Shown: positions 34,506 through 42,037, numbered from the stretch's first letter. The stretch: DNA of 64,000 nucleotides from Deinococcus cellulosilyticus NBRC 106333 = KACC 11606 (GCF_007990775.1 NZ_BJXB01000001.1:447065-511064), one strand, 5' to 3'. Notes: generated by a model from the sequence alone, not told the origin. Translations and numbers: made by a program.

Positions 34506-34735
34506 TGTTTGGCCCGAAAACCGTAGAGGAATTCCTGGCCCTGAATCCCTGGAAAGCTGTGGTGCTGACCGACTTCGTGGGTGCTTACCAGTGGAGATCC
34601 ATGCTTGCTCCCACCAAGGAGAGGCATGAGTGGGGCAACATCCCTGTGGCCTATGGTCGCAGTCCAATCCAAGCTATCAATGCTCTCATGACCCTTCAGG
34701 TCGATGAAAAAGGAGAATTATGCGACTCCATCTGA
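34502..34735 (+). CDS. Early phage protein, 77 aa
   Basis: A small soluble protein starting by overlap with the coiled-coil gene (GGATGATG). Contains aromatic residues but no recognised domain. The end overlaps the next gene by 16 bases. Part of the early operon. Confidence 0.55.
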   Translation: MMFGPKTVEEFLALNPWKAVVLTDFVGAYQWRSMLAPTKERHEWGNIPVAYGRSPIQAINALMTLQVDEKGELCDSI

Positions 34736-35091
34736 TGATCCCCTCTACCCCTTTTTCCTTCCGTCTGGCCCTTATTCGTAGAGTCCTCCGGCGTGCCTTG
34801 GATGTCACCATGTTTCCTGCCCGTGCGGTGGCCCACAAGATTGTGAAGCCCCTGCGACCCGTGCTGGTGGAACGTGAACTGCTGAACCGCATCCGCTGCA
34901 AGAACCTGATGCCCAACCAACTCCGTGACATGGCAGGCACCATGCGGAACCTTGGATATCTCCATCTGGCCCGGATGGTCGAGGATGAAGCGGACTGCAG
35001 GGAAGTGGCCCTAAAAGTGGAGTTCCACCACCGCAGGGCTGAACTTCGCCAGTTCGGGCAGGACCTGCTGGATGGAGGTGTCGAGCTGTGA
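34720..35091 (+). CDS. Early phage basic protein, 123 aa
   Basis: A basic, helical protein (LALIRRVLRRALDVTMFPAR; HKIVKPLRPVLVERELLNRI). AAGGAGA lies before ATG 34720. It may bind nucleic acid because of its charge, but no family was recognised. The stop overlaps the GTG of the next gene. Confidence 0.55.
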   Translation: MRLHLMIPSTPFSFRLALIRRVLRRALDVTMFPARAVAHKIVKPLRPVLVERELLNRIRCKNLMPNQLRDMAGTMRNLGYLHLARMVEDEADCREVALKVEFHHRRAELRQFGQDLLDGGVEL

Positions 35092-35645
35092 GCACCAACC
35101 TGAATCAGTTCCTGATCGGTGTGATGGCCCCAGAGCGTTACATGACTTTTCACAGCACCATCCATACAGAACGTCCCAAAGCAGCTGAATCTTTCGCCCG
35201 TGACTTCTGGGGCGAGTTCGAGCACCCCAACACCATGATCTTGCTGGTGATCGACACAGAGACCGGACAGCACCAGACCTTCCATGTGGATTGCCCCGGT
35301 TACCGCTTCGATGCTTATGAAGTGGACAGCAGTCAGGCTGTCAAAGAGCTGGAGATGTGGGCTGTGTACCACCAGAAGCACATGCTGGACAGGGCTGAAC
35401 TGATCAGTGTGCAAATGGACAGGGAGGATCTGGCATGGGACATGGGGCGAAAGATCCAGTCTGCCCGTGACCCCAAATCCATCGGTGTGCCACTGGCTCT
35501 GCTCCACAAGCTCAAAGACATTGCGACTGCCCAGCAGCATTCCGGTGGTTGGATGTGCATTGAAGATCACTTCTTCACCTTCGTCAAGTTCCAGCTTGAC
35601 CAGCCCATCCCTGAAGTCTGGAAATCTCCTGTAAACCCGCACTGA
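35088..35645 (+). CDS. Early phage protein, 185 aa
   Basis: A soluble acidic protein starting with GTG that overlaps the previous stop (GTGA). It has a possible beta core (TMILLVIDTETGQHQTFHVD) and a long helix later. No known family. It is the last gene before an inverted repeat at 35659-35694, so the first early block ends here. Confidence 0.55.
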   Translation: MSTNLNQFLIGVMAPERYMTFHSTIHTERPKAAESFARDFWGEFEHPNTMILLVIDTETGQHQTFHVDCPGYRFDAYEVDSSQAVKELEMWAVYHQKHMLDRAELISVQMDREDLAWDMGRKIQSARDPKSIGVPLALLHKLKDIATAQQHSGGWMCIEDHFFTFVKFQLDQPIPEVWKSPVNPH

Positions 35646-35658
35646 GAAATCTTTTTTT

Positions 35659-35694
35659 GGCTTTGCGTGTCTACATGTGAAGACACGCAAAGCC
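35659..35694. repeat. Perfect 14-bp inverted repeat in the early operon
   Basis: GGCTTTGCGTGTCT (35659-35672) and AGACACGCAAAGCC (35681-35694) are perfect arms around the 8-base loop ACATGTGA. A run of seven T lies before it and AGGAGG directly after it, 11 bases before ATG 35711. It lacks a 3' T-run, so it is not a normal terminator. It holds the TGTCTACA half-site (35668-35675) found at the early operator. Confidence 0.7.
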
Positions 35695-35710
35695 AGGAGG
35701 GAACGACATC

Positions 35711-36262
35711 ATGACCTGGAAAGACAAGCGAGACGACTACCAACCAGACGTGCCCCCCATGTCCCTGAAGCCCTTTAACCCTGGCAAGGCTGGAGAGATC
35801 AAGGCCACTGCCAGTGCAGCAGACCTGCTGAGCATGGCTGCCCAGTGCGAGGCCATTGGCTTTGATTGGCTGGGGCTCAGCAGTGCCTACCTGGACTGGA
35901 AGAAACACAAAGACATCGGGGAATTCCGGTGGCGTGCAAACACCGCTGGTGGCCCTGTTAGTGGTGTGGATCGTGCACCAGACACCCTCATCTACAAAGG
36001 ACAGGAGTTCAGGCCAGAACTGATCCCCTCTGTTGTCACCATCCTGCCTCACGCCATCCGTGATGGAAGCCTGCAGAAATTCACAGATCTGCTGGTGACA
36101 AAGGAAATCTTTCGGGTGGAGTGCATTGCCCCGGATGCCATGAGTTACAGGCGGGTTCTGCGGTGCCACGCCCCGGGCAAGATTTTCACCCTCAAAGAAG
36201 ACAAACCAGAGGACAAAAAGGAGGTCGCAAATGGATCAGGACCGGAAGCCCCCACTGTTTGA
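35711..36262 (+). CDS. Early phage protein, 183 aa
   Basis: A soluble protein with an extended N-terminus (DDYQPDVPPMSLKPFNPG) and a helical start of the core. Its ribosome binding site (AGGAGGG) touches the 3' arm of the perfect inverted repeat, so folding could affect its translation. No recognised domain. It overlaps the next gene by 32 bases. Confidence 0.55.
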   Translation: MTWKDKRDDYQPDVPPMSLKPFNPGKAGEIKATASAADLLSMAAQCEAIGFDWLGLSSAYLDWKKHKDIGEFRWRANTAGGPVSGVDRAPDTLIYKGQEFRPELIPSVVTILPHAIRDGSLQKFTDLLVTKEIFRVECIAPDAMSYRRVLRCHAPGKIFTLKEDKPEDKKEVANGSGPEAPTV

Positions 36263-36608
36263 GGAACACCCCTACCTCTACTGCCTGTGGCACCTGGAGC
36301 ACAACTACAGGACCTATCAGGCATTCCGGGAACTGGCAGACCGTTACCGCGAATTCAACCCCCACCGGACCCTCTCTGCAGACATGATCTGCCATGTGAT
36401 CCGTTTCGAGCTGGGCATGAGGAATGAGGGGGATGCCTTTCACATCAGCAACAACCTGACCAGTTGGTACGCCCGTGTGTACCGCCTGGAGCACCCAGAA
36501 GCCAACTTTGGACTTCGCCCAGCCTGGATGAGTCAGCTCACAGATGACCAGTGGGATGAAGTTCGGGACCTTCTCAGACGCATGAAGGAGCAACATGAAA
36601 CAGCTTAA
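36231..36608 (+). CDS. Early phage protein, 125 aa
   Basis: A mostly helical protein rich in aromatic residues (YLYCLWHLEHNYRTYQAFRE). AGGAGGTCGCAA lies directly before the ATG. Function unknown. Overlaps both neighbours, consistent with the dense early operon. Confidence 0.55.
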   Translation: MDQDRKPPLFEEHPYLYCLWHLEHNYRTYQAFRELADRYREFNPHRTLSADMICHVIRFELGMRNEGDAFHISNNLTSWYARVYRLEHPEANFGLRPAWMSQLTDDQWDEVRDLLRRMKEQHETA

Positions 36609-36987
36609 ACAGGACCCCACCAGCATGCAGCGGAAAGTCGTGGCTGTGATGGCCGTGAACATCATGCTGTGCAAAATCCAGAGTGCTTCCACCCATCCAG
36701 GGTTCTTCCATGAGCGGGGCTTACATGGTCAGGTGCTGGTGGACCACGCAGGTTTCTTTTGGTGGAACGACCCCAGGAAGGGCTTTGTGTTGCTGCTCCA
36801 GGCACCCAATTACAGTGTTGGCCCCACCAGTTTCCGGGGTTTGCTCCGCCTGGTCCAGGTGTACCTGCAGCACGATCAGGTGATCCCCAGGAAAAACTTC
36901 CCAGGTGCAGGTGACCTGGGTCTGGATCAGATGGAGTGGGAAGGCATTCTTTCAGCAGCCCAGGCTGCAGGGGTGGTGTCCGCATGA
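36595..36987 (+). CDS. Early phage protein, 130 aa
   Basis: Soluble protein with no motif that I recognise. GAAGGAGC precedes ATG 36595, and the gene starts inside the end of the previous one. Its stop overlaps the ATG of the next gene (ATGA). Confidence 0.55.
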   Translation: MKQLKQDPTSMQRKVVAVMAVNIMLCKIQSASTHPGFFHERGLHGQVLVDHAGFFWWNDPRKGFVLLLQAPNYSVGPTSFRGLLRLVQVYLQHDQVIPRKNFPGAGDLGLDQMEWEGILSAAQAAGVVSA

Positions 36988-37520
36988 CCCAGGCTGAGCC
37001 TAAACCCATCCACACCACAGCCCCATCTTCTGCCACCATCCAAGCCATCCGTGAACGCTGGGCCAGGGCCACCCCTGGCCCCTGGGGTTGGTTCGGTCAC
37101 GTGAGCAGGACCAGCAAACATACAGCCATTCGCCTGTCCAGCAAAGCCAATGGCAACATCGTGATGGACTTCAAGCGGGTGGGCAAAACCAACGACGCTC
37201 AGCCCCGTTTTGGGAGGAATGACCTTCTGGTTGGGGCGAGAGAATTCGTGAAGTACGAGGTGGGCTATCGAGAACAGATCGATGCCATTGACCACCCAGA
37301 CGCAAAGGCCATTGCTGCAGCCCCTGAGGACGTTCGGACCCTGCTGGAAGCCCTGGAAGTCTGCAGGAACGCTTTCCAGGCTCTCAAGCATGCTGAAGAC
37401 CTGAAGCAATCCATCGTGCCTGCAGAGGCTTATGTGTCAGCACCAATAGCAGAGTTCTACGCCAGAAAAGCCATGCAGGAAGCCCTCTTTGTTCTGGGGC
37501 TGACAGGGGGTCAATCATGA
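36984..37520 (+). CDS. Early phage protein, first of a duplicated pair, 178 aa
   Basis: Shares with the next gene the segment IRERWARATPGPWGWFGHVSR, the strand after it, and later DHPDAKAIAAAPEDVRTLLE. The pair is therefore a tandem duplication. The C-terminal third, a helical segment, is different. ATG 36984 overlaps the previous stop; a longer frame to 36936 is a shadow. Function unknown. Confidence 0.6.
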   Translation: MTQAEPKPIHTTAPSSATIQAIRERWARATPGPWGWFGHVSRTSKHTAIRLSSKANGNIVMDFKRVGKTNDAQPRFGRNDLLVGAREFVKYEVGYREQIDAIDHPDAKAIAAAPEDVRTLLEALEVCRNAFQALKHAEDLKQSIVPAEAYVSAPIAEFYARKAMQEALFVLGLTGGQS

Positions 37521-38080
37521 CAGCGACATCTGAAGTGAAAACCCCCATTGATTCCATCCGGGACCGCTGGAGCAAGGCCACCAGAGGACCCTGGCAGTGG
37601 TCCGGGTATGTCTCCAGAGACAGCCTGAAGCAGACAGACATCAACCTCACGACCACCTGGGGCGGTAGACGGGTCGTGATGATGTTCGAGCGGGTGGGCT
37701 TCAGGGATGCCCAGCCCTGGTTTCAGCCCCAGCCGGGTGATCTTGGAATGCAGCAAGGCAGGGACCTTGTGAAGCAAGATCCAGAGACCTCCAGCGGCCA
37801 GTTCTGGGGCATCAATCACCCGGACGCTGAGGCCATCGCTCACGCCCCGGAAGATGTGCGGATGCTCCTGCAGGAAGTGGACCGACTCAGGGCACAGGTG
37901 CCCAGCTGGACCCCCATTACCCAGAAACCTGCAGAGTCCGGCACCTATCTGGTGATCATGGCCGGATTCCCTGTGGTCCTCTTCTACAACGCTGAAGAAG
38001 ACTTCTGGGATGACGATGAGCAGACCGATGCCCTGGTCACCCATTGGATGCCCATCCTCAGAACGCCGGAGGACGCATGA
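37517..38080 (+). CDS. Early phage protein, duplicated pair with DUF551-like C-terminus, 187 aa
   Basis: The N-terminal two thirds repeat the previous gene (IRDRWSKATRGPWQWSGYVS; NHPDAEAIAHAPEDVRMLLQ). The last 55 residues are new: WTPITQKPAESGTYLVIM, FYNAEEDFW and VTHWMPI, the pattern of DUF551, a small domain common in phage early genes. So after duplication one copy gained or kept a DUF551 module. Overlaps both neighbours by four bases. Confidence 0.65.
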   Translation: MTATSEVKTPIDSIRDRWSKATRGPWQWSGYVSRDSLKQTDINLTTTWGGRRVVMMFERVGFRDAQPWFQPQPGDLGMQQGRDLVKQDPETSSGQFWGINHPDAEAIAHAPEDVRMLLQEVDRLRAQVPSWTPITQKPAESGTYLVIMAGFPVVLFYNAEEDFWDDDEQTDALVTHWMPILRTPEDA

Positions 38081-38370
38081 CCAGCTTCAGTTTCAGTGAA
38101 GTCACCATCACCCTGGGTGGGGTCCAGATCCAGGCCATGCAGATCCACTATGCCCTGAGTGACAAACCTGTCCGTGGCGTCTACCGGGCGTCAGGTGAGA
38201 TCCCAGTCCGGTCTATTGGTAAATCGCTGGACCTGGTGCTCTCCAGACAGGAGCCCTGCCCAGTGCCTCAGAGCAGGTTCGAGATCGCCCGAAAAGCCAA
38301 ATTCATCCGGCGTGGAAACCGCTCCCGGAAACTACAGGTTTCCCGTGCCAGAAAGTGGGGATGGAGATGA
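38077..38370 (+). CDS. Early phage protein, 97 aa
   Basis: Small basic protein; the last 25 residues are Arg/Lys-rich (FIRRGNRSRKLQVSRARKWG), suggesting nucleic-acid contact. ATG 38077 overlaps the previous stop codon. No family recognised. Confidence 0.55.
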   Translation: MTSFSFSEVTITLGGVQIQAMQIHYALSDKPVRGVYRASGEIPVRSIGKSLDLVLSRQEPCPVPQSRFEIARKAKFIRRGNRSRKLQVSRARKWGWR

Positions 38371-38630
38371 ACTGGGATGATTTTGATTCCCTTCCACCCC
38401 ATCAGAAAGCTCTGCTTGCTGAAACTGTCCCTGAAGTCAAAGCTCTGGCCCGGCGAGAGGAAAGGCGTGAAATCCTCCTTGCCAAGATCAAACTCGCAAG
38501 CTTTGAGAAACCCAACATCCCTGCACACCTCACGGAAGGAAGGGCAACAGCTCAGAAAATTGCAGAGCTGGAGAGCCTTTACGAGTGGGTGGTTTCTGGG
38601 CATGACAGTTCAACCTGGAGGACCAAATGA
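38367..38630 (+). CDS. Early phage helical protein, 87 aa
   Basis: Helical and charged (VPEVKALARREERREILLAK). Start set at ATG 38367, which overlaps the previous stop (ATGA) and has GGATGGAG nearby; another in-frame ATG lies at 38361. Function unknown. Confidence 0.55.
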   Translation: MNWDDFDSLPPHQKALLAETVPEVKALARREERREILLAKIKLASFEKPNIPAHLTEGRATAQKIAELESLYEWVVSGHDSSTWRTK

Positions 38631-38848
38631 CACAGACCAAAGAGCGTGCTGGATGGACCAAACTGCACCAGCGTGGGCAGTTCCACTTTGTGCAGGGTTC
38701 CTGGACCCTGTGCGGCCTGGCAGCTGCCCGGTCAGACCTGGAACTGGTGAACACCATCAAAGAAGTCACCCAGAAATTTCAGTCTGGAGATGGCTTCTGT
38801 CCAAAGTGCCAGAGGGCCACTGAGAAGGCACAGAAGGGAGCGAAGTGA
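38627..38848 (+). CDS. Early phage small protein with CxxC, 73 aa
   Basis: Small basic protein; WTLCGLAAA and GFCPKCQRA provide three cysteines, two of them as CxxC, so a small zinc site is possible. ATG overlaps the previous stop. No function assigned. Confidence 0.5.
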   Translation: MTQTKERAGWTKLHQRGQFHFVQGSWTLCGLAAARSDLELVNTIKEVTQKFQSGDGFCPKCQRATEKAQKGAK

Positions 38849-39054
38849 GATCTATAGCTTTTGAGGTGGTGGAAGAGGACCCTACCATCGAAGAGATCCA
38901 GTATTCCCAGAAGCTTTTGGCAGAGCAGGACCGGAGGTTTTACCACAGCGTGGTGAATGGCAATCCTCAGCCCCCGGCACCCCCCAAACCACCTCACCCC
39001 AGAAAAGCCCTCTTCCAGCGTCGCAAGAAACGCAACCAGAACAGGAGAAAGTGA
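38845..39054 (+). CDS. Early phage small protein, 69 aa
   Basis: Starts with GTG overlapping the previous stop codon. The C-terminus is proline-rich and then strongly basic (PPAPPKPPHPRKALFQRRKK). Could be a nucleic-acid-binding or docking peptide. No family recognised. Confidence 0.5.
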   Translation: MRSIAFEVVEEDPTIEEIQYSQKLLAEQDRRFYHSVVNGNPQPPAPPKPPHPRKALFQRRKKRNQNRRK

Positions 39055-39635
39055 CCATGACCGGGACCCCTGAACCCCGAATTCCGATCATCCGCGTGGA
39101 TTACCAGGCAGGTATCTTTTTCAACACCATGACCGGGGAGGTCCTGCAGGAGATCTCTGGTGCCATCATGCTGGAGTTCCAGAAGAACTGGGTGTTGTGG
39201 CCTGAGTGGACAGGACGGGCTTCCATGCCCATGTGCGTGGATGGCAGCGACACCACCAGGGGCAAGTGTGAGGACTGCAAGCTCAGGCAGTGGCACCTTG
39301 AAACCCCTCCACGCTGCAGTGAAGAACTGTCTGTGGTCCTGCAGACGGGCAACATGCTGGTGCTTCTGGTGGCCCGTCGCGGCATGTCCAGACCCCTGGA
39401 ACAGTGGATTGAGATGCAGAACATCATGGGCAATCCCCTGCACGGCCAGGAACTCACCCTGAGGTTAATCAAAGATTACAGAAACCCCAACGCTGAGCTG
39501 CACAGAATTTCTGTGCTTCCAGGTCGGTTTCTGACCAGGGAAGAGTTAGAGGGGAATGTGAAGCTTCGAACTCAGGGAAACCCCTTAGACTCAGGTCTAA
39601 AATCCGTGCAGGAACAGGCTCCCAGCGAAGCGTAA
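39051..39635 (+). CDS. Phage protein with cysteine cluster, 194 aa
   Basis: Last gene of the early operon. Middle region CVDGSDTTRGKCEDCKLRQW plus CSEEL looks like a zinc-binding cluster. The C-terminal half is beta-rich. GTG 39051 overlaps the previous stop; ATG 39057 is an alternative. Similar layouts occur in phage-encoded DNA-associated proteins, but no specific role can be claimed. Confidence 0.55.
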   Translation: MTMTGTPEPRIPIIRVDYQAGIFFNTMTGEVLQEISGAIMLEFQKNWVLWPEWTGRASMPMCVDGSDTTRGKCEDCKLRQWHLETPPRCSEELSVVLQTGNMLVLLVARRGMSRPLEQWIEMQNIMGNPLHGQELTLRLIKDYRNPNAELHRISVLPGRFLTREELEGNVKLRTQGNPLDSGLKSVQEQAPSEA

Positions 39636-39653
39636 AGACACCGTTACATTTAA

Positions 39654-39694
39654 GTGGAGATGTCCATTTGCTGAATTGAACCTTAGGCTAGGAT
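39654..39694 (+). promoter_or_regulatory. Phage box promoter (a)
   Basis: The palindromic box GTGGAGATGTCCAT (39654-39667) is followed after exactly 21 bases by TAGGAT (39689-39694). No -35 hexamer is needed in this design because the box covers the -35 side. It drives the zinc-ribbon gene pair at 39769-40451. One of five copies in the prophage with the same geometry. Confidence 0.75.
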
Positions 39695-39768
39695 GAAATC
39701 ACCAGCACAGCTGGAATTCATGAAACCCCAAAGTTCAGTTCAGCATCTCCAGAAAGGGGCACAGCAAA

Positions 39769-40104
39769 ATGGCCGGGCTGGAATGCAATGAATGTCTACA
39801 ACCGACCCGCGTGATCGACAACGGGAAAACGGAAACAGACAAAGACGGACGGGTTTTGTACCGGAGATACCGCGTATGCACCAATCCCACATGTCCGAGA
39901 TACAAAATCCGCAGGGAGTCCGTGGAAGTGTGGCTGCCCGACGAAACGACCACACCATTCGTGGTGTCGAATCGGGAATTGAACCTCGCAGACGAACCCG
40001 AAGAAGGTCCCTGGCAGATGTCTCTGTTTCCGAACTCCTCAGCAAAGCAGGAGCCCTCACCGACACCCCAGAGCCCCAAAGGGCCGCCCCCAAAGCGGAA
40101 ATGA
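39769..40104 (+). CDS. Zinc-ribbon protein, candidate phage transcription activator
   Basis: A 111-aa protein whose first 50 residues form a zinc ribbon: CNEC near residue 5, then TRVIDNGKTETDKDG, then CTNPTC, i.e. C-x2-C-x24-C-x4-C. The spacing is like the Ogr/Delta late activators of P2-type phages, and the TRVIDNG part also recalls the NrdR ribbon; no ATP-cone follows. The C-terminus is a disordered proline/serine tail. Its place after the early genes and behind a phage box makes it a candidate activator of the box promoters, with autoregulation. This role is inference. Confidence 0.6.
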   Translation: MAGLECNECLQPTRVIDNGKTETDKDGRVLYRRYRVCTNPTCPRYKIRRESVEVWLPDETTTPFVVSNRELNLADEPEEGPWQMSLFPNSSAKQEPSPTPQSPKGPPPKRK

Positions 40105-40451
40105 CCGGATACCCCTTCCTTCTGGCGACAGCCCTCAGGAACAGCCAGTGGAAGATTTCTCAGGTGATTCTGACCAACACAATGGACTGCAAGAGCCCCG
40201 ATCCTGACCGGACCCTGCAGGTTGCCAAGTGGACCATCCTGGAAAGAGATTTCCTCAGAATCCTGCACAACATGCAAGCACAGGACGTGACCAAAATCCG
40301 GGAATACCTCTGGTACGAAAAGAACAAATGGGATGCTGACACCCAGAAGCATGTGAGCGTCCAGCCGGACTGGGCGATGGCAGCTGCAGCATTTGAAGAC
40401 CTCTGGGCATCCCTTAGAGCGTATGGCTGTCTGAAACGCATCCGGGACTGA
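40101..40451 (+). CDS. Phage protein of the middle operon, 116 aa
   Basis: A helical soluble protein (TLQVAKWTILERDFLRILHN; EYLWYEKNKWDADTQKHV) whose ATG overlaps the zinc-ribbon stop codon (ATGA). An open frame further upstream is an out-of-frame shadow of the zinc-ribbon gene. The two genes form a short operon between box promoter (a) and a terminator. It could act with the zinc-ribbon protein in late activation, but no known activator (Mor/C) similarity was seen. Confidence 0.6.
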   Translation: MTGYPFLLATALRNSQWKISQVILTNTMDCKSPDPDRTLQVAKWTILERDFLRILHNMQAQDVTKIREYLWYEKNKWDADTQKHVSVQPDWAMAAAAFEDLWASLRAYGCLKRIRD

Positions 40452-40465
40452 CTGAAACAGAATCC

Positions 40466-40493
40466 AGAACCACCCTCAGGGGTGGTTTTTTTG
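40466..40493 (+). terminator. Terminator of the middle operon
   Basis: AACCACCC (40468-40475) and GGGTGGTT (40480-40487) form an 8-bp stem followed by a T run. It closes the two-gene operon directly before box (b). Confidence 0.88.
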
Positions 40494-40518
40494 TGGCCTG
40501 CAGGAGCCAGAACCGCAA

Positions 40519-40559
40519 GTGGAGATGTCCAAGAACGGCTGAACAGAATTGCCTATCCT
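40519..40559 (+). promoter_or_regulatory. Phage box promoter (b)
   Basis: GTGGAGATGTCCAA (40519-40532), 21 bases, TATCCT (40554-40559). It precedes the lysis block. The transcript would start near 40566 and pass a strong hairpin at 40581-40603 before the first gene. Confidence 0.75.
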
Positions 40560-40579
40560 GAGAAAGACAAAGTATCCCG

Positions 40580-40612
40580 ACCCCGAGAGCCAGACTCTCG
40601 GGGTTTTGCTTT
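40580..40612 (+). terminator. Terminator-like leader hairpin (b)
   Basis: CCCCGAGAG (40581-40589) and CTCTCGGGG (40595-40603) form a perfect 9-bp stem followed by TTTTGCTTTT and then the GGGAGG ribosome binding site of the next gene. It lies inside the leader of promoter (b), not behind an upstream gene. The same stem and tail recur in leader (e). Confidence 0.75.
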
Positions 40613-40625
40613 TGGGAGGCAACAT

Positions 40626-40832
40626 GTGACCGCCACAGACGAACAGGAACGGATTCGCGTCCTGGAAGAGAAGGTGCAGGAACTCCGGGAGTGGAGACTC
40701 GCCAAGGAACTGGCAGAGAAATACAACCGCGAAATGCGTCCCAAACGAAAAATCAACTGGAACACCGTCTTCACGGTGGGAGCCTACATCCTTCTGGCCC
40801 TGTCCCAGCTGCTGACAGGAAAAGGAAACTGA
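40626..40832 (+). CDS. Small phage membrane protein, possible holin (68 aa)
   Basis: The start is GTG 40626, with GGGAGG six bases upstream. The N-terminal 45 residues form a charged helix or coiled coil (ERIRVLEEKVQELREW), and one hydrophobic helix lies at the C-terminus (TVFTVGAYILLALSQLL). One membrane span with a cytoplasmic coiled coil, first place in the lysis block and proximity to the endolysin suggest a holin or holin partner; this is not certain. Confidence 0.6.
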   Translation: MTATDEQERIRVLEEKVQELREWRLAKELAEKYNREMRPKRKINWNTVFTVGAYILLALSQLLTGKGN

Positions 40833-40833
40833 C

Positions 40834-40998
40834 ATGCTGAATGCCCTCAAAAACATCCTGATCGGCACGGCCCTCCGCCTGGCCGCCAACCTGCTGAAAG
40901 GACGCATCCAGAATACTGGGCTGTCTGAAGTGGACAAAAAGAACCTTTCGGACGCCATTGATGAGGTGGTCGAGGCTGTCACCCAGGGGTCCAAATGA
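40834..40998 (+). CDS. Small phage protein in lysis block (54 aa)
   Basis: A short gene between the membrane protein and endolysin genes: ATG 40834 right after the previous stop, TGA 40996-40998 overlapping the endolysin ATG. The first half is amphipathic with hydrophobic residues (LIGTALRLAANLLKG), the second acidic (DKKNLSDAIDEVVEAV). AAAGGAAA serves as ribosome binding site. It could be an accessory holin or a phage structural helper. Confidence 0.55.
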   Translation: MLNALKNILIGTALRLAANLLKGRIQNTGLSEVDKKNLSDAIDEVVEAVTQGSK

Positions 40999-41699
40999 GC
41001 AAGTCTCAAGCCATTGGTGGTGGCATCCTTGCCACCACTGCCCTGATCTCCGGGGTGTTTGCCATTTACGGTCCCAAAGCCAACTTCTGGTTTGAGGGTG
41101 CAAAGGCTTACCTGGGCGTCAGCAGGGTGCTGGAGTGCAAGGCTGGACAGCCATGCCCCAGCAACATGCAACGCTTTCGGTTTATCCTGGCTGCCATTCC
41201 CCTGGCCCACGAAGTCAGCATCAAAACCGGGGTGCCCATGAGCACCATGATCGCCCAGGCTGCCCTGGAAACCGGGTATGGCAGCAGCTATCTGGCAAAG
41301 CAGCATCACAACTATTTCGGGATCAAGTGCAATGGCACCTGGGCGAAATGTGTATCAAGATTTGACACAGAGTACGTGAACGGCCAGAAGACAGGCTGGA
41401 CCAGCCAGTTTCGTTCCTACCCCAGTGCTGCAGGATCGTTTTACGATTACGCCACGTTCCTGAAGGTGAACCCCCGATATGCTGCTGCTTTCCAGCACCG
41501 CAAGGATGGGAAACGCTTTGCCAGTGAGGTCGCACGGGCAGGGTACGCCACTGATCCAGGGTATGCCAAAAAGCTGCACGGCATCATTGACGGTTTGCGC
41601 CTGGAAGCCCTGAATGTGCCCCCCAGCGAATGGAAGCTGGACCCTCTTTTCTGCAGCTCTTTTGACCGTAAAGCCAAGCTCTGCAAGGAGAAAAACTGA
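40995..41699 (+). CDS. Endolysin, GH73-type glucosaminidase
   Basis: A 234-aa cell-wall hydrolase. A hydrophobic N-terminal segment (ILATTALISGVFAIYG) may be a signal-anchor. The glucosaminidase domain covers about residues 65-215: STMIAQAALETGYGSSYLAK with the catalytic glutamate E92, HHNYFGIKCN, FRSYPSAAGSFYDYATFL and the late YATDPGYAKKL motif. It cuts between N-acetylglucosamine and N-acetylmuramic acid. Two cysteine pairs may form disulfides outside the cytoplasm. It sits in the lysis block under promoter (b). Confidence 0.9.
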   Translation: MSKSQAIGGGILATTALISGVFAIYGPKANFWFEGAKAYLGVSRVLECKAGQPCPSNMQRFRFILAAIPLAHEVSIKTGVPMSTMIAQAALETGYGSSYLAKQHHNYFGIKCNGTWAKCVSRFDTEYVNGQKTGWTSQFRSYPSAAGSFYDYATFLKVNPRYAAAFQHRKDGKRFASEVARAGYATDPGYAKKLHGIIDGLRLEALNVPPSEWKLDPLFCSSFDRKAKLCKEKN

Positions 41700-42037
41700 T
41701 GTTTCGTCAAACCAGCCCCACCCATTTGAAGATCGGACGCGGCCTGATCCTCCATCTGATCTATCTGGCTGCAGCCAACAATGCCCTGTCTCCTGATGAG
41801 CCCACCACCATGAACAAAAACGTGCTGGTGATCGCCATGGAAGACCTGAAGACCCTCCCACGGGATGAGGACCTTCGTGCCAACCTGCGTTACCTGGAAG
41901 ACAAAGGGTACGTGCAGGTCGAATGGACCCACGATGGCACTGGGGACTTCAAGTGGGTGAAGTTGCTGCCCTCTGGCACCGACCTGGTCGAGGGGAGCAC
42001 CACCGATCCTGGCATCCTGTTCCAGAGACGACAATGA
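41699..42037 (+). CDS. VpaChn25_0724-like phage winged-helix protein (112 aa)
   Basis: Shows the helix LGRGL-type start (KIGRGLILHLIYLAAANNAL), a middle helix and DLRANLRYLEDKGYVQVEWT with a beta wing, and the ending LLPSGTDLVEGSTTDPGI. This matches a winged-helix protein family found before the terminase genes in Mu-like phages. Its role is unknown, perhaps regulation. The start overlaps the endolysin stop codon by one base. Confidence 0.65.
   Translation: MFRQTSPTHLKIGRGLILHLIYLAAANNALSPDEPTTMNKNVLVIAMEDLKTLPRDEDLRANLRYLEDKGYVQVEWTHDGTGDFKWVKLLPSGTDLVEGSTTDPGILFQRRQ

Noticed and set aside
35659..35694. Inverted repeat as a normal intrinsic terminator
   Set aside because: The T run is on the 5' side of the + strand and gives an A run on the minus strand, so neither direction has a 3' T run.
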